Below, piece after piece: positions 5,513 through 11,930 of a stretch of 11,930 nucleotides of DNA. Position 1 is the first letter of the stretch; every line of letters starts with the position of its first letter. Source of the stretch: Actinomycetota bacterium (GTDB lineage Bacteria > Actinomycetota > Actinomycetes > Streptosporangiales > Streptosporangiaceae). The stretch lies in the NCBI GenBank assembly GCA_003168295.1, contig PMST01000380.1:7958-19887 (forward strand), written 5' to 3'. The position numbers and the translations under genes were made by a program. The notes beneath the pieces were generated by a model, which worked only from the letters and a program-made list of their open reading frames with translations, searched no databases and was not told the origin of the DNA.

Positions 5513-7333
5513 ATGTCCAGCGCTGTCAGCGCCCCCCCGCCGGGCGGGCTGCATCGGGATCCGGAGCCGGCGTCGGTGAAGGATCAGCAGAAGGCCCGTG
5601 CGCTGGGTCTGACGTCGGCGACCGGCCTGGTCATCGGCACCGTCGTCGGCGCCGGGGTGTTCACTATGCCGGCGGTGCTCGCGAGCGCGGGCACCGTCTC
5701 GCTCGTCGTGCTCGCGGTGATCGCCCTGGGCGCGATGGTGCTGGCTGTCTTGTTCGGCCAGCTGACCAGGCGGGTCCCGAACGCCGACGGCGGGCTCTAC
5801 GCCTACGCCCGGCACGAGTTCGGCGACTTCGCCGGCTACCTGACCGGCTGGTGCTACTGGATCCAGGCCTGGGCGGGCAACGCCGCCATCGTCTCGTCCT
5901 GGGTGTTCTATGTCGACGCCTTGTTCAACATCAAGCCGTCGGGCCTGGGGAACTGGGGGATCGCCCTGTTCGGGTTGTGGGTCCCGGCGGCGATAAACCT
6001 GGCCGGGCTCAGGCAGACCGCCTGGCTGCAGAACATCACCGTGGTGCTGAAGTACCTGCCGCTGCTGTTCGTCGGCGTGGTCGGCTGGTTCTTTGTCACC
6101 AAGGCCAAGTTCGGCGCGTTCAACGCCTCAGGCGGCAGCCTGTACTCGGCGATCGGGATCGCCGCCGGAGTGGCGCTGTTCTCGTTCATCGGCGTGGAAA
6201 CGGCGGCCATCATCGCCAAGCGGGTCAAGGACCCGCGCCGCAATGTCGGCCGCGCCTCGCTGCTAGGGACCGGCGCCAGCGCCATCGTGTACCTGGCGGT
6301 GTCGGCCGCGGTCATGGGCCTGGTCTCGCACCGCGCGCTGGTGAACAACGGGGCGCCGTTCGTCAACGCCTTCCAGACGATCTTCCCGCACGGCGCCTGG
6401 GCCGGGAAGCTGGTCGCCGCGCTGGCCGCGACCTCCGGGTTCGGGGCGCTCATCGGCTGGACCCTGGTCACCGCCGAGGTGTCGCGGGCACCGGCCAACG
6501 ACGGCCTGTTCCCGCGGGCGTTCGCCTGGACCGACCGCAGGGACACGGCCTGGTTCGGTGTCGTGGTCGCGGCGGCACTGCCGTCACTGCTGATGCTGTG
6601 GCGCTACACCACCAGCTCCGGGCTGACCATCTTCACCTACCTGGTCGACCTGACCGTGGTCACCGTGGCCATCCCGTACCTGTTCTCGGCCTGCGCCCAG
6701 CTCACCTATCTGGTGTCCCGCCGTCGGCCGCTGCAGGGATGGCTGCTGGCCCGGGACCTGTCGATCACCGTCGCGGCGGTGCTGTTCTCGCTGTGGGTCA
6801 CCTTCGCCGCCGGGTACTCGGCGGTGTACCAGGCCATGGTCGTCGTGCTGGCCGGAATCATCCTCTACGCCTTCGTCCGGGCCCGCCGCCGGAGGGACGG
6901 TCATGAGCTTCAACGTTCAGTCAGAGGTGGGCCAGCTGCGGCAGGCCATCGTTCACCGCCCGGGCCTGGAGCTGTCCCGGCTCACCCCGCAGAACATCGG
7001 CGAGCTGCTATTCGGCGACGTGCTGTGGGCCAGCAAGGCCAAGGAAGAACACGACGTGTTCGCCGAGACGCTCCGCGACCAGGGCGTGCGCGTGCACTAC
7101 TTCGCGCAGCTGCTGGCCGAGACGCTGGAGCAGCCCGAAGGCCGGGCGTTCGTGCTGGACAAGCTCTGCACCCCCGAGATGCTGGGCCCGACGCTCGTCG
7201 GCCCGCTGCGCGAGCTGTTCGCGGACCTCGACGGGCCACGGCTGGCCGAGTACCTGGTCGGCGGGGTGCTCAAGGCCGACCTGCGGCCGCTGCGGGCCAA
7301 GAGCCTGAAATGGGACATGCTGCGGGCCGATGA
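5513..7333 (+). CDS. AdiC/ArcD-like amino acid antiporter (APC family), stop codon apparently lost
   Basis: The first ~463 residues are a complete 12-helix APC-superfamily carrier. The TM1 break IGTVVGAGVF and the TM6 segment FSFIGVETAAIIAKRVKDP closely resemble the arginine antiporter AdiC (GSGVF; SFIGVESA), and the last helix ends in VRARRRRDG at about 6902. Placed directly before arginine deiminase, it most likely swaps extracellular arginine for ornithine across the cytoplasmic membrane. A strong GGAGGAGG precedes the ATG. As read, the frame does not stop at the arcA start but continues to 7333, adding about 143 Arg/Ala/Gly-rich residues that are merely arcA in the wrong frame. One extra base near the GGG at 6894-6896 would end the protein at the TGA 6904-6906, giving the usual ATGA overlap with arcA. 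I take the real product as about 463 residues. Arginine specificity is inferred from context. Confidence 0.85.
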   Translation: MSSAVSAPPPGGLHRDPEPASVKDQQKARALGLTSATGLVIGTVVGAGVFTMPAVLASAGTVSLVVLAVIALGAMVLAVLFGQLTRRVPNADGGLYAYARHEFGDFAGYLTGWCYWIQAWAGNAAIVSSWVFYVDALFNIKPSGLGNWGIALFGLWVPAAINLAGLRQTAWLQNITVVLKYLPLLFVGVVGWFFVTKAKFGAFNASGGSLYSAIGIAAGVALFSFIGVETAAIIAKRVKDPRRNVGRASLLGTGASAIVYLAVSAAVMGLVSHRALVNNGAPFVNAFQTIFPHGAWAGKLVAALAATSGFGALIGWTLVTAEVSRAPANDGLFPRAFAWTDRRDTAWFGVVVAAALPSLLMLWRYTTSSGLTIFTYLVDLTVVTVAIPYLFSACAQLTYLVSRRRPLQGWLLARDLSITVAAVLFSLWVTFAAGYSAVYQAMVVVLAGIILYAFVRARRRRDGHELQRSVRGGPAAAGHRSPPGPGAVPAHPAEHRRAAIRRRAVGQQGQGRTRRVRRDAPRPGRARALLRAAAGRDAGAARRPGVRAGQALHPRDAGPDARRPAARAVRGPRRATAGRVPGRRGAQGRPAAAAGQEPEMGHAAGR

Positions 7334-8122
7334 CTTCCTGCTCCCCCCGCTGCCCAACCACCTGTTCACCCGGGACAACTCCTGCTGGGTCTACGGCGGG
7401 GTCTCGGTCAACCCGATGGCCAAGCCCGCCCGGCAGCGGGAGAACCTGCACATGCGCGCCGTGTACCGCTACCATCCGATGTTCGCCAGCGCCGATTTCG
7501 TTACCTACTACGGCGGCGACGACGCCAATCACCTGCCGGCCAGCGTGGAAGGCGGCGATGTGCACGTCCTGGGCCACGGCACCGTCCTGATCGGCATGGG
7601 GGGCGGACCACGCCGATGGCGGCGGAAATCCTCTCCCGCGCCTTGTTCGCCAACGGCCAGGCCCACACCGTGATCGCCGTCGAGCTGCCCAAGTCGCACG
7701 CGATGATGCACCTCGACACGGTCATGACCATGATCGACCGGAGCACCTTCGTGCTCTATCCCTTCATCGACCGGCACATGCGATCGTGGACCATCACCGC
7801 CGACGGCTACGGGGCAGGCCGGAAGGTCACCTACAACCGCAGCCTGTGGGACGCCCTCGCGGCGGCGATGGGCATCGCCGAGGTCACCGTGCTGATCACC
7901 GACGAGGACATCAGGGCCGCCGAGCGGGAGCAGTGGGACGACGGGAACAACTACCTGGCCGTCGCCCCGGGCGTGATCCTCGGCTACGACCGCAACGACA
8001 CAACCAATACCATGCTGCGCAAGCACGGCATCGAGGTGATCGCCGTGCCTGGCAGCGAACTCGGCCGCGGCCGCGGCGGCCCCCGGTGCATGACCTGCCC
8101 GATCGAGCGCGATCCGGCCTAG
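6903..8122 (+). CDS. arcA: Arginine deiminase, split by a one-base frameshift at a G6 run
   Basis: Hydrolyses arginine to citrulline and ammonia, the first step of the arginine deiminase pathway, in the cytoplasm. The first part (6903 to about 7603) carries LPNHLFTRD with the catalytic Asp (residue 158) and EGGDVHVL with Glu216. Then the frame moves: after IGMG at a run of six G (7598-7603) the homologous text [10 protein letters not shown] continues in the next frame to the TAG at 8120-8122. The second part holds MMHLDT with His and Asp (about 270 and 272 in the rebuilt protein) and [12 protein letters not shown] with the nucleophilic Cys (about 396). Adding one base restores a 406-residue enzyme, the normal size. 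As read, the first frame runs to 7673 and lacks His, Asp and Cys. GGAGGG lies 6 nt before the ATG. Catalytic residues on both sides are intact, which favours a sequence error or very recent change. Confidence 0.9.
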
Positions 8123-8153
8123 CCACGCGATCAAGCCGAGTAAGGAGTGCCTG

Positions 8154-9155
8154 ATGGCCCTGCACGGACGCAGTCTGCTGAAGGAAACCGACCTCAACGC
8201 CGAAGAGTTCGGTTACCTCGTCGAGGAGGCCCGGCAACTGCGGGCGGACAAACGCCGGGGCGTGACCGGGCGGCGGCTGGCGGGCCGCAACATCGCCCTG
8301 ATCTTCGAGAAGACCTCCACGCGGACCCGGTCCGCGTTCGAGGTCGCCGCCCACGACGAGGGCGGGCACGTCACCTACCTCGGCCCGGGAGAGTCCCAGC
8401 TGGGCCACAAGGAGTCGGTGAAAGACACCGCCCGCGTGCTCGGCCGCATGTTTGACGGCATCGAATACCGCGGATTCACCCAGGAATCCATGGACACCCT
8501 GGGCGAGTTCGCCGGGGTGCCGGTCTGGAACGGGCTCACCGACACCTGGCACCCGACCCAGATGCTGGCCGACATCTTGACCATGACCGATCATTCCAGC
8601 AAGCCCCTGGCCGAGGTGTCCTTTTGCTACCTGGGGGATGGCCGGAATAACACGGCGAACTCGCTGCTGGTGACCGGGGCCACGCTCGGCATGGACGTCC
8701 GCATCTGCGCTCCGCCCGCGCTGCAGCCCGCGGCGGAGATTCGCGGCATCGCCGCGGGCCTGGCCGCCGGATCCGGCGCCAGGCTCCTGGTGACGGAGGA
8801 CGTCACCACGGGCGTGGCCGGGGTGGATTTCGTCTACACCGACGTATGGCTGTCCCTGGGCGAACCCGAGGATCAGTGGGGTGCCCGGATCGACCAGCTT
8901 CTGCCCTACCAGGTGAACTCCGCCGTGATGAAGGCCACCGGCAATCCGGCGGTCAAGTTCCTGCACTGCCTGCCGGCCCTGCACAACCGCGACACCGAAA
9001 TCGGCCAGCAGATCTACGCCCAACACGGGCTGGACGCGCTGGAGGTCACCGACGAGGTCTTCGAGTCACCCGCTTCAGTGGTATTCGACCAGGCGGAGAA
9101 CCGGATGCACACGATCAAGGCCCTGATGATCTCCACCCTCGGCCCATCGTCATGA
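8154..9155 (+). CDS. arcB: Ornithine carbamoyltransferase, catabolic (ArcB) type
   Basis: The intact 333-residue enzyme interconverts citrulline plus phosphate with ornithine plus carbamoyl phosphate; in this cluster it should run towards ornithine. It has the carbamoyl-phosphate motif STRTR (55-59), WHPTQ (132-136), DGRNN, the ornithine-loop DVWLSLGE, and the catalytic HCLP (271-274). The [18 protein letters not shown] segment and the length of 333 are typical of the longer ArcB-like group rather than short biosynthetic ArgF enzymes. Residue Asn278 stands where many relatives have Asp in the LHD motif. AAGGAG (8142-8147) lies 6 nt before the ATG. It starts 31 nt after arginine deiminase and 46 nt before carbamate kinase, so it is probably co-transcribed. 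Family certain; catabolic role inferred from context and sequence type. Confidence 0.95.
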   Translation: MALHGRSLLKETDLNAEEFGYLVEEARQLRADKRRGVTGRRLAGRNIALIFEKTSTRTRSAFEVAAHDEGGHVTYLGPGESQLGHKESVKDTARVLGRMFDGIEYRGFTQESMDTLGEFAGVPVWNGLTDTWHPTQMLADILTMTDHSSKPLAEVSFCYLGDGRNNTANSLLVTGATLGMDVRICAPPALQPAAEIRGIAAGLAAGSGARLLVTEDVTTGVAGVDFVYTDVWLSLGEPEDQWGARIDQLLPYQVNSAVMKATGNPAVKFLHCLPALHNRDTEIGQQIYAQHGLDALEVTDEVFESPASVVFDQAENRMHTIKALMISTLGPSS

Positions 9156-9201
9156 GCCGCCCCGAAAGGCCCTGCTCAGCCAGTCGCCGGCCGGATAAGC
9201 G

Positions 9202-10206
9202 ATGCGCGTCGTAGTGGCCCTGGGCGGAAACGCCCTGCTCGAGCGGGACGAGCGGCCGGACGCCGTGATCCAGCGGCGGCATGTCCGGCAGGCCGCCGCG
9301 GCCCTCGCCCCGCTGGCCGCCGATCACCAGCTCGTGCTGTGCCACGGTAACGGGCCGCAGGTGGGGGTGCTCGCGCTGGAGAGTCAGGCGGATACGAGCC
9401 TCAGCCGGCCGTATCCGCTCGACGTGCTGGTCGCCCAGACCCAGGGCATGATCGGGTACTGGCTGGTCCAGGAGCTCGGTAACGCGGGCGTCGCCCAGCA
9501 CGCGGTTTGCGTCATGAGCCAGACGGTCGTCGACGCGTCCGACCCCGCGTTCGGCCGCCCCACCAAGTTCATTGGAGCCAGCTACGATCAGGGCGAAGCG
9601 CAGGCGCTGGCCGCGCGCCTGGGGTGGACCGTCGCCGCTGACGGGCCCCGTTGGCGGCGCGTGGTGGCCTCGCCCAGGCCACTGGGGCTGGTCGAAATCG
9701 AGACCGTGCGCTCCCTGGCCGACGCCGGCGCGCTCGTGATCTGCGGCGGGGGTGGCGGGGTACCGGTGATCCGATCGAACGCCGGTGAGCTGACCGGAGT
9801 GGAGGCTGTTGTCGATAAGGACCTGACCGCGGCCGGGCTGGCGATCACGCTCACAGCCGATCGCCTGCTGGTGCTCACCGACGTGCCTGCGGTCATCCGC
9901 GGTTACGGCACGCCGGACGCGCAGCCCATCCAGGCCATCGACACCGTCGCGCTGTCGGCGATGACGTTCCCGGCCGGGTCGATGGGGCCCAAGGTCGAAG
10001 CGTGCATCCGCTTCGTCAGTGCGTCCGGCCGGCCGGCCGCGATCGGCGCGCTGACCGATGCCGCCGACATCCTGGCCGGCCGGGCCGGTACTACCATTAG
10101 TGCCGCGCAGCCCTCCGTCGAGGCAGGCCAGGGAGCGGACCAGGGATCCCACGGGCGCGACGGGTCACCCCAGGGCGAGACTGTGAACGCTAACGGCGTC
10201 AGGTGA
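9202..10206 (+). CDS. arcC: Carbamate kinase
   Basis: Transfers phosphate from carbamoyl phosphate to ADP, yielding ATP and carbamate, which breaks down to ammonia and CO2. This is the energy-yielding step of the pathway. The amino acid kinase fold is shown by ALGGNALL at the N-terminus, HGNGPQVG (48-55), VDKDLTAAGLA (204-214) and FPAGSMGPKVEA (256-267), the carbamate kinase hallmark. The core ends near residue 299 (GRAGTTIS), where relatives of about 310 residues stop. A further 35 or so Gly/Gln/Asp-rich residues follow to the TGA at 10206 and look disordered; they may be a lineage extension or the result of a lost stop. The ATG at 9202 has only a weak purine stretch (GGATAAG) ahead of it. 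The catalytic core is intact. Confidence 0.95.
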   Translation: MRVVVALGGNALLERDERPDAVIQRRHVRQAAAALAPLAADHQLVLCHGNGPQVGVLALESQADTSLSRPYPLDVLVAQTQGMIGYWLVQELGNAGVAQHAVCVMSQTVVDASDPAFGRPTKFIGASYDQGEAQALAARLGWTVAADGPRWRRVVASPRPLGLVEIETVRSLADAGALVICGGGGGVPVIRSNAGELTGVEAVVDKDLTAAGLAITLTADRLLVLTDVPAVIRGYGTPDAQPIQAIDTVALSAMTFPAGSMGPKVEACIRFVSASGRPAAIGALTDAADILAGRAGTTISAAQPSVEAGQGADQGSHGRDGSPQGETVNANGVR

Positions 10207-10237
10207 GTCCGTCACGGAGTCCGGGAGGTTCACGACA

Positions 10238-10657
10238 ATGAGTGCCCATCTACTGGATCAGGCCGTCTTCAGGCCGACCCTGCCCGAGGACATCGACTGG
10301 GAGCCGTTCCCGGCGTTCCCGCCGTCGGCCCGTCTCGCCGTCGTTGTGGGCCGTACATCGGAGCCCGCTCCGTACGTGGTCCGGGTCAAGCTGCCGTCCG
10401 GCGTCAAGCTGATGCCCCACAGACACCACGAGGACCGGGTCTATACGGTCATATCCGGCGTGTTCTATATCGGCGTGGGCGAACAGTTCGACGAAGGAAA
10501 ACTGCAGGCGTACCCGCCGGGTGCCGTCATCGTCCTGCCCGGCGGTACCCCTCATTTCCACTGGGCCAAATCAGGTGACTACGTCACTCAGGTGACGGCG
10601 ATCGGGCCGATCAGCCTCGAATACCTAGACCCGGAAGACGACCCGCGGAACAACTGA
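10238..10657 (+). CDS. Small cupin-domain protein
   Basis: This 139-residue single-domain cupin has motif 1 around PHRHHEDRVYTVISG (His61, His63, His64) and motif 2 PGAVIVLPGGTPHFHW (His106). The His residues that would bind a metal are present. The Glu normally four residues after the HxH is replaced by Arg67, so the metal site is atypical or uses Glu65. The function is not known; similar small cupins occur as dioxygenases, isomerases or sensors. GGGAGG (10223-10228) lies 9 nt before the ATG. It begins 31 nt after carbamate kinase and ends 40 nt before the hydrolase, which suggests it belongs to the same transcript. No signal peptide is seen, so it is likely cytoplasmic. Confidence 0.8.
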   Translation: MSAHLLDQAVFRPTLPEDIDWEPFPAFPPSARLAVVVGRTSEPAPYVVRVKLPSGVKLMPHRHHEDRVYTVISGVFYIGVGEQFDEGKLQAYPPGAVIVLPGGTPHFHWAKSGDYVTQVTAIGPISLEYLDPEDDPRNN

Positions 10658-10697
10658 GCCCCTTCCAGGTGACACGCGAAACCGAGGAGATGCCGAC

Positions 10698-11616
10698 ATG
10701 CCGAGCCAGGCCATGCAGGACCTGATCGACGCCTTCAGGGACCGGCAGAAGGCCAGTGCCGGCCAGACCCCGCCGACGCTGGAAGAGCGCCGCGCCACCT
10801 TCGCCCCAGCCGGCCGCCTTCATCCGGTGCCCGACGACGTGCTGGTGACGGAGGTGAGCGCTGGCGGCGTGCCAGCCCACTGGCTTACCGCCCCTGGAGC
10901 GGACACCGGCCGGGTGCTCATCTTCCTGCACGGCGGAGGTTTCGAGTTCGGGTCGCTCCGCAGCGACGGTGAGCTGGCCGCCCGGCTCGGACGGGCCAGC
11001 GGGATGCGGGTGCTGTTCCCTGAATATCGCCTGGCCCCCGAGCACCCCTTCCCGGCCGCCATCGACGACGCCCTGGCGGCGTGGCGCTGGCTCCGCACCG
11101 ACCAGGGCCTGAGCGCAAGTTCAATAGCGGTGGCCGGCGACTCAGCCGGCGGAGGGCTCGCCGTCGCCCTGCTCGTGGCTACGCGTGACGCGGGGGAGGC
11201 ATTGCCGGCGGCCGCCGCGCTGATGTCCCCGACGGTGGATCTGACCAGCTCGGGGGCCTCGATGACCGAGCGCGTCGATCAAGATCCGTTCTCCACCCCC
11301 GCCATGCTGCAACAGTTCGCCTCTGACTACCTAGCCGGGGCTGACCCTAAGACGCCCCTGGCGTCGCCGCTATTCGCCTCACTGTCCGGGCTCCCGCCGC
11401 TGCTTGTGCAGGTAGGCACGGCCGACCTGCTGCTCAGCGATTCCGAACGCCTGGCCACAGCAGCAGCCGCAAGCGGGGGGCGACGTCATCCTGGAGATCG
11501 GCGAGGGCCTGCCCCACGTCTACCAGATCCTGCTCGGCACCCCCGAGGCCGCCGAGGCCACCGCGCAAACCGGGAACTTCCTGCGGGCCTGGGTTCGCTT
11601 ACCAGATAGTCCATAG
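10698..11616 (+). CDS. Alpha/beta hydrolase (HSL family, fold-3), frameshifted near the 3' end
   Basis: The oxyanion-hole motif HGGG (78-81), the nucleophile elbow GDSAGGG with Ser149, and GTADLLLSD with Asp243 place it in the hormone-sensitive-lipase-like esterase family. YRLAPEHPFPAAIDD is the usual HSL segment. After SGG, at a run of six G (11475-11480), the natural text DVILEIGEGLPHVYQ continues in a different frame and includes the catalytic His (about residue 273 of the rebuilt protein). It reaches a TAG at 11614-11616. Removing one G restores a 305-residue enzyme. As read, the frame runs to 11609 with an Arg/Pro-rich tail and no His. The substrate is probably a small ester but cannot be deduced. 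GAGGAG (10684-10689) precedes the ATG by 8 nt. It lies between the cupin and the redoxin genes, same strand, 40 and 24 nt away. Confidence 0.85.
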
Positions 11617-11640
11617 ACAGCTACGAGAGGCAGTCATCCC

Positions 11641-11930
11641 ATGCGTCCCGACATCAGACCAGGCGGCACCTTCCCCGATTACGCCCTCCCGGACCACACC
11701 GGTACGGTGCGTAAGCTCAGCGAACTTCAGGGCCGCGATCCGCTGGTCCTCACCCTGGCACGCGGCAACTACTGCCCCAAAGAGCACCAGCAGCATCTTG
11801 AGCTGGCGGCCAACTACTCGAAGGTCGCGGTGGCCTACACCCAGATCGCCACCATCGCCACCGACGACCATCACGTCCTGCAAGAGTTCCGCGCGTCGGT
11901 GGGCGCCCAGTGGACCTTCCTGTCCGATCC
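11641..11930 (+). CDS. AhpC/TSA-like redoxin domain protein, cut by the window end
   Basis: The visible 96 residues start at an ATG preceded by GAGAGG (11625-11630). They show the redoxin layout: PGGTFPDYALPDHTG, then a strand LVLTLARG followed by NYCPKEHQQHLEL with a lone Cys (residue 45). This fits the AhpC/TSA thioredoxin-fold family that has RGxxCPxC at the active site; here the second Cys position is Glu (CPKE), so only one Cys is present in the motif. Then come TQIATIATDDHHVLQEF and WTFLSD, typical of the next strand and helix. It would reduce peroxides or act as a thiol-linked oxidoreductase in the cytoplasm; the sequence does not tell which. It begins 24 nt after the hydrolase stop and is probably the last visible gene of the arginine deiminase transcript. 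The 3' end is outside the window. Confidence 0.75.
   Translation, partial: MRPDIRPGGTFPDYALPDHTGTVRKLSELQGRDPLVLTLARGNYCPKEHQQHLELAANYSKVAVAYTQIATIATDDHHVLQEFRASVGAQWTFLSD

Noticed and set aside
4712..5815. Long minus-strand frame across the Usp domain and the antiporter start
   Set aside because: Arg/Gly/Asp-rich with no family features, antisense to two convincing genes.
5851..6906. Open frame inside the antiporter gene ending at the arcA start
   Set aside because: A shadow frame over most of its length. Its stop at 6904-6906 is relevant only as the likely original stop of the antiporter.
7911..9026. Long minus-strand frame antisense to ornithine carbamoyltransferase
   Set aside because: The sense strand encodes a complete enzyme with all motifs; the antisense frame is a codon-usage shadow.

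Overview
The window is high-GC DNA with strongly G/C-ending codons and GTG/TTG starts, typical of an actinomycete. Family signatures alone do not fix the genus. There are no tRNA, rRNA, CRISPR or insertion-sequence signals that I can see. The gene order and the intact, shifted and deleted genes suggest an accessory stress/energy region rather than core housekeeping DNA.

Left part (1-2979): a 5'-truncated parallel beta-helix protein, a DUF2071 (YqjF-like) protein, a convergent small NTF2/SnoaL-like protein on the minus strand (a short hairpin lies between the two stop codons), a gene-free stretch with GC palindromes, and a decayed TDT-family (TehA/SLAC1-like) anion transporter that has lost its middle and changed frame.

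Middle (2958-5290): a minus-strand TetR/AcrR regulator diverges from a 507-residue membrane protein that fuses an ABC-2/YhgE-like permease to a C-terminal universal stress protein domain. The 110-bp gap holds a near-consensus promoter (TTGACA, 17 bp, TAATGT) and two well matched copies of an 18-bp palindrome, one on the -35 and one at the expected transcription start. This is the best-defined regulatory circuit in the window.

Right part (5513-11930): a co-directional arginine deiminase pathway cluster: AdiC/ArcD-like amino acid antiporter, arginine deiminase, catabolic-type ornithine carbamoyltransferase and carbamate kinase. A small cupin, an HSL-family alpha/beta hydrolase and a thioredoxin-fold peroxidase-like gene (cut by the window end) follow at short spacing. 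The first four would import arginine, convert it to citrulline, then to ornithine plus carbamoyl phosphate, and then make ATP with release of NH3 and CO2, exporting ornithine. This is a classic way to gain ATP without respiration. The last three may be stress or detoxification passengers of the same transcript.

Three genes of this cluster carry apparent one-base frame errors: the antiporter loses its stop, arginine deiminase is split at a G6 run, and the hydrolase loses its catalytic His after another G6 run. Because each downstream frame still encodes a well conserved protein, homopolymer errors in the assembly (or very recent mutation or slippage) are more likely than old decay. The TDT transporter, in contrast, is a genuine remnant.
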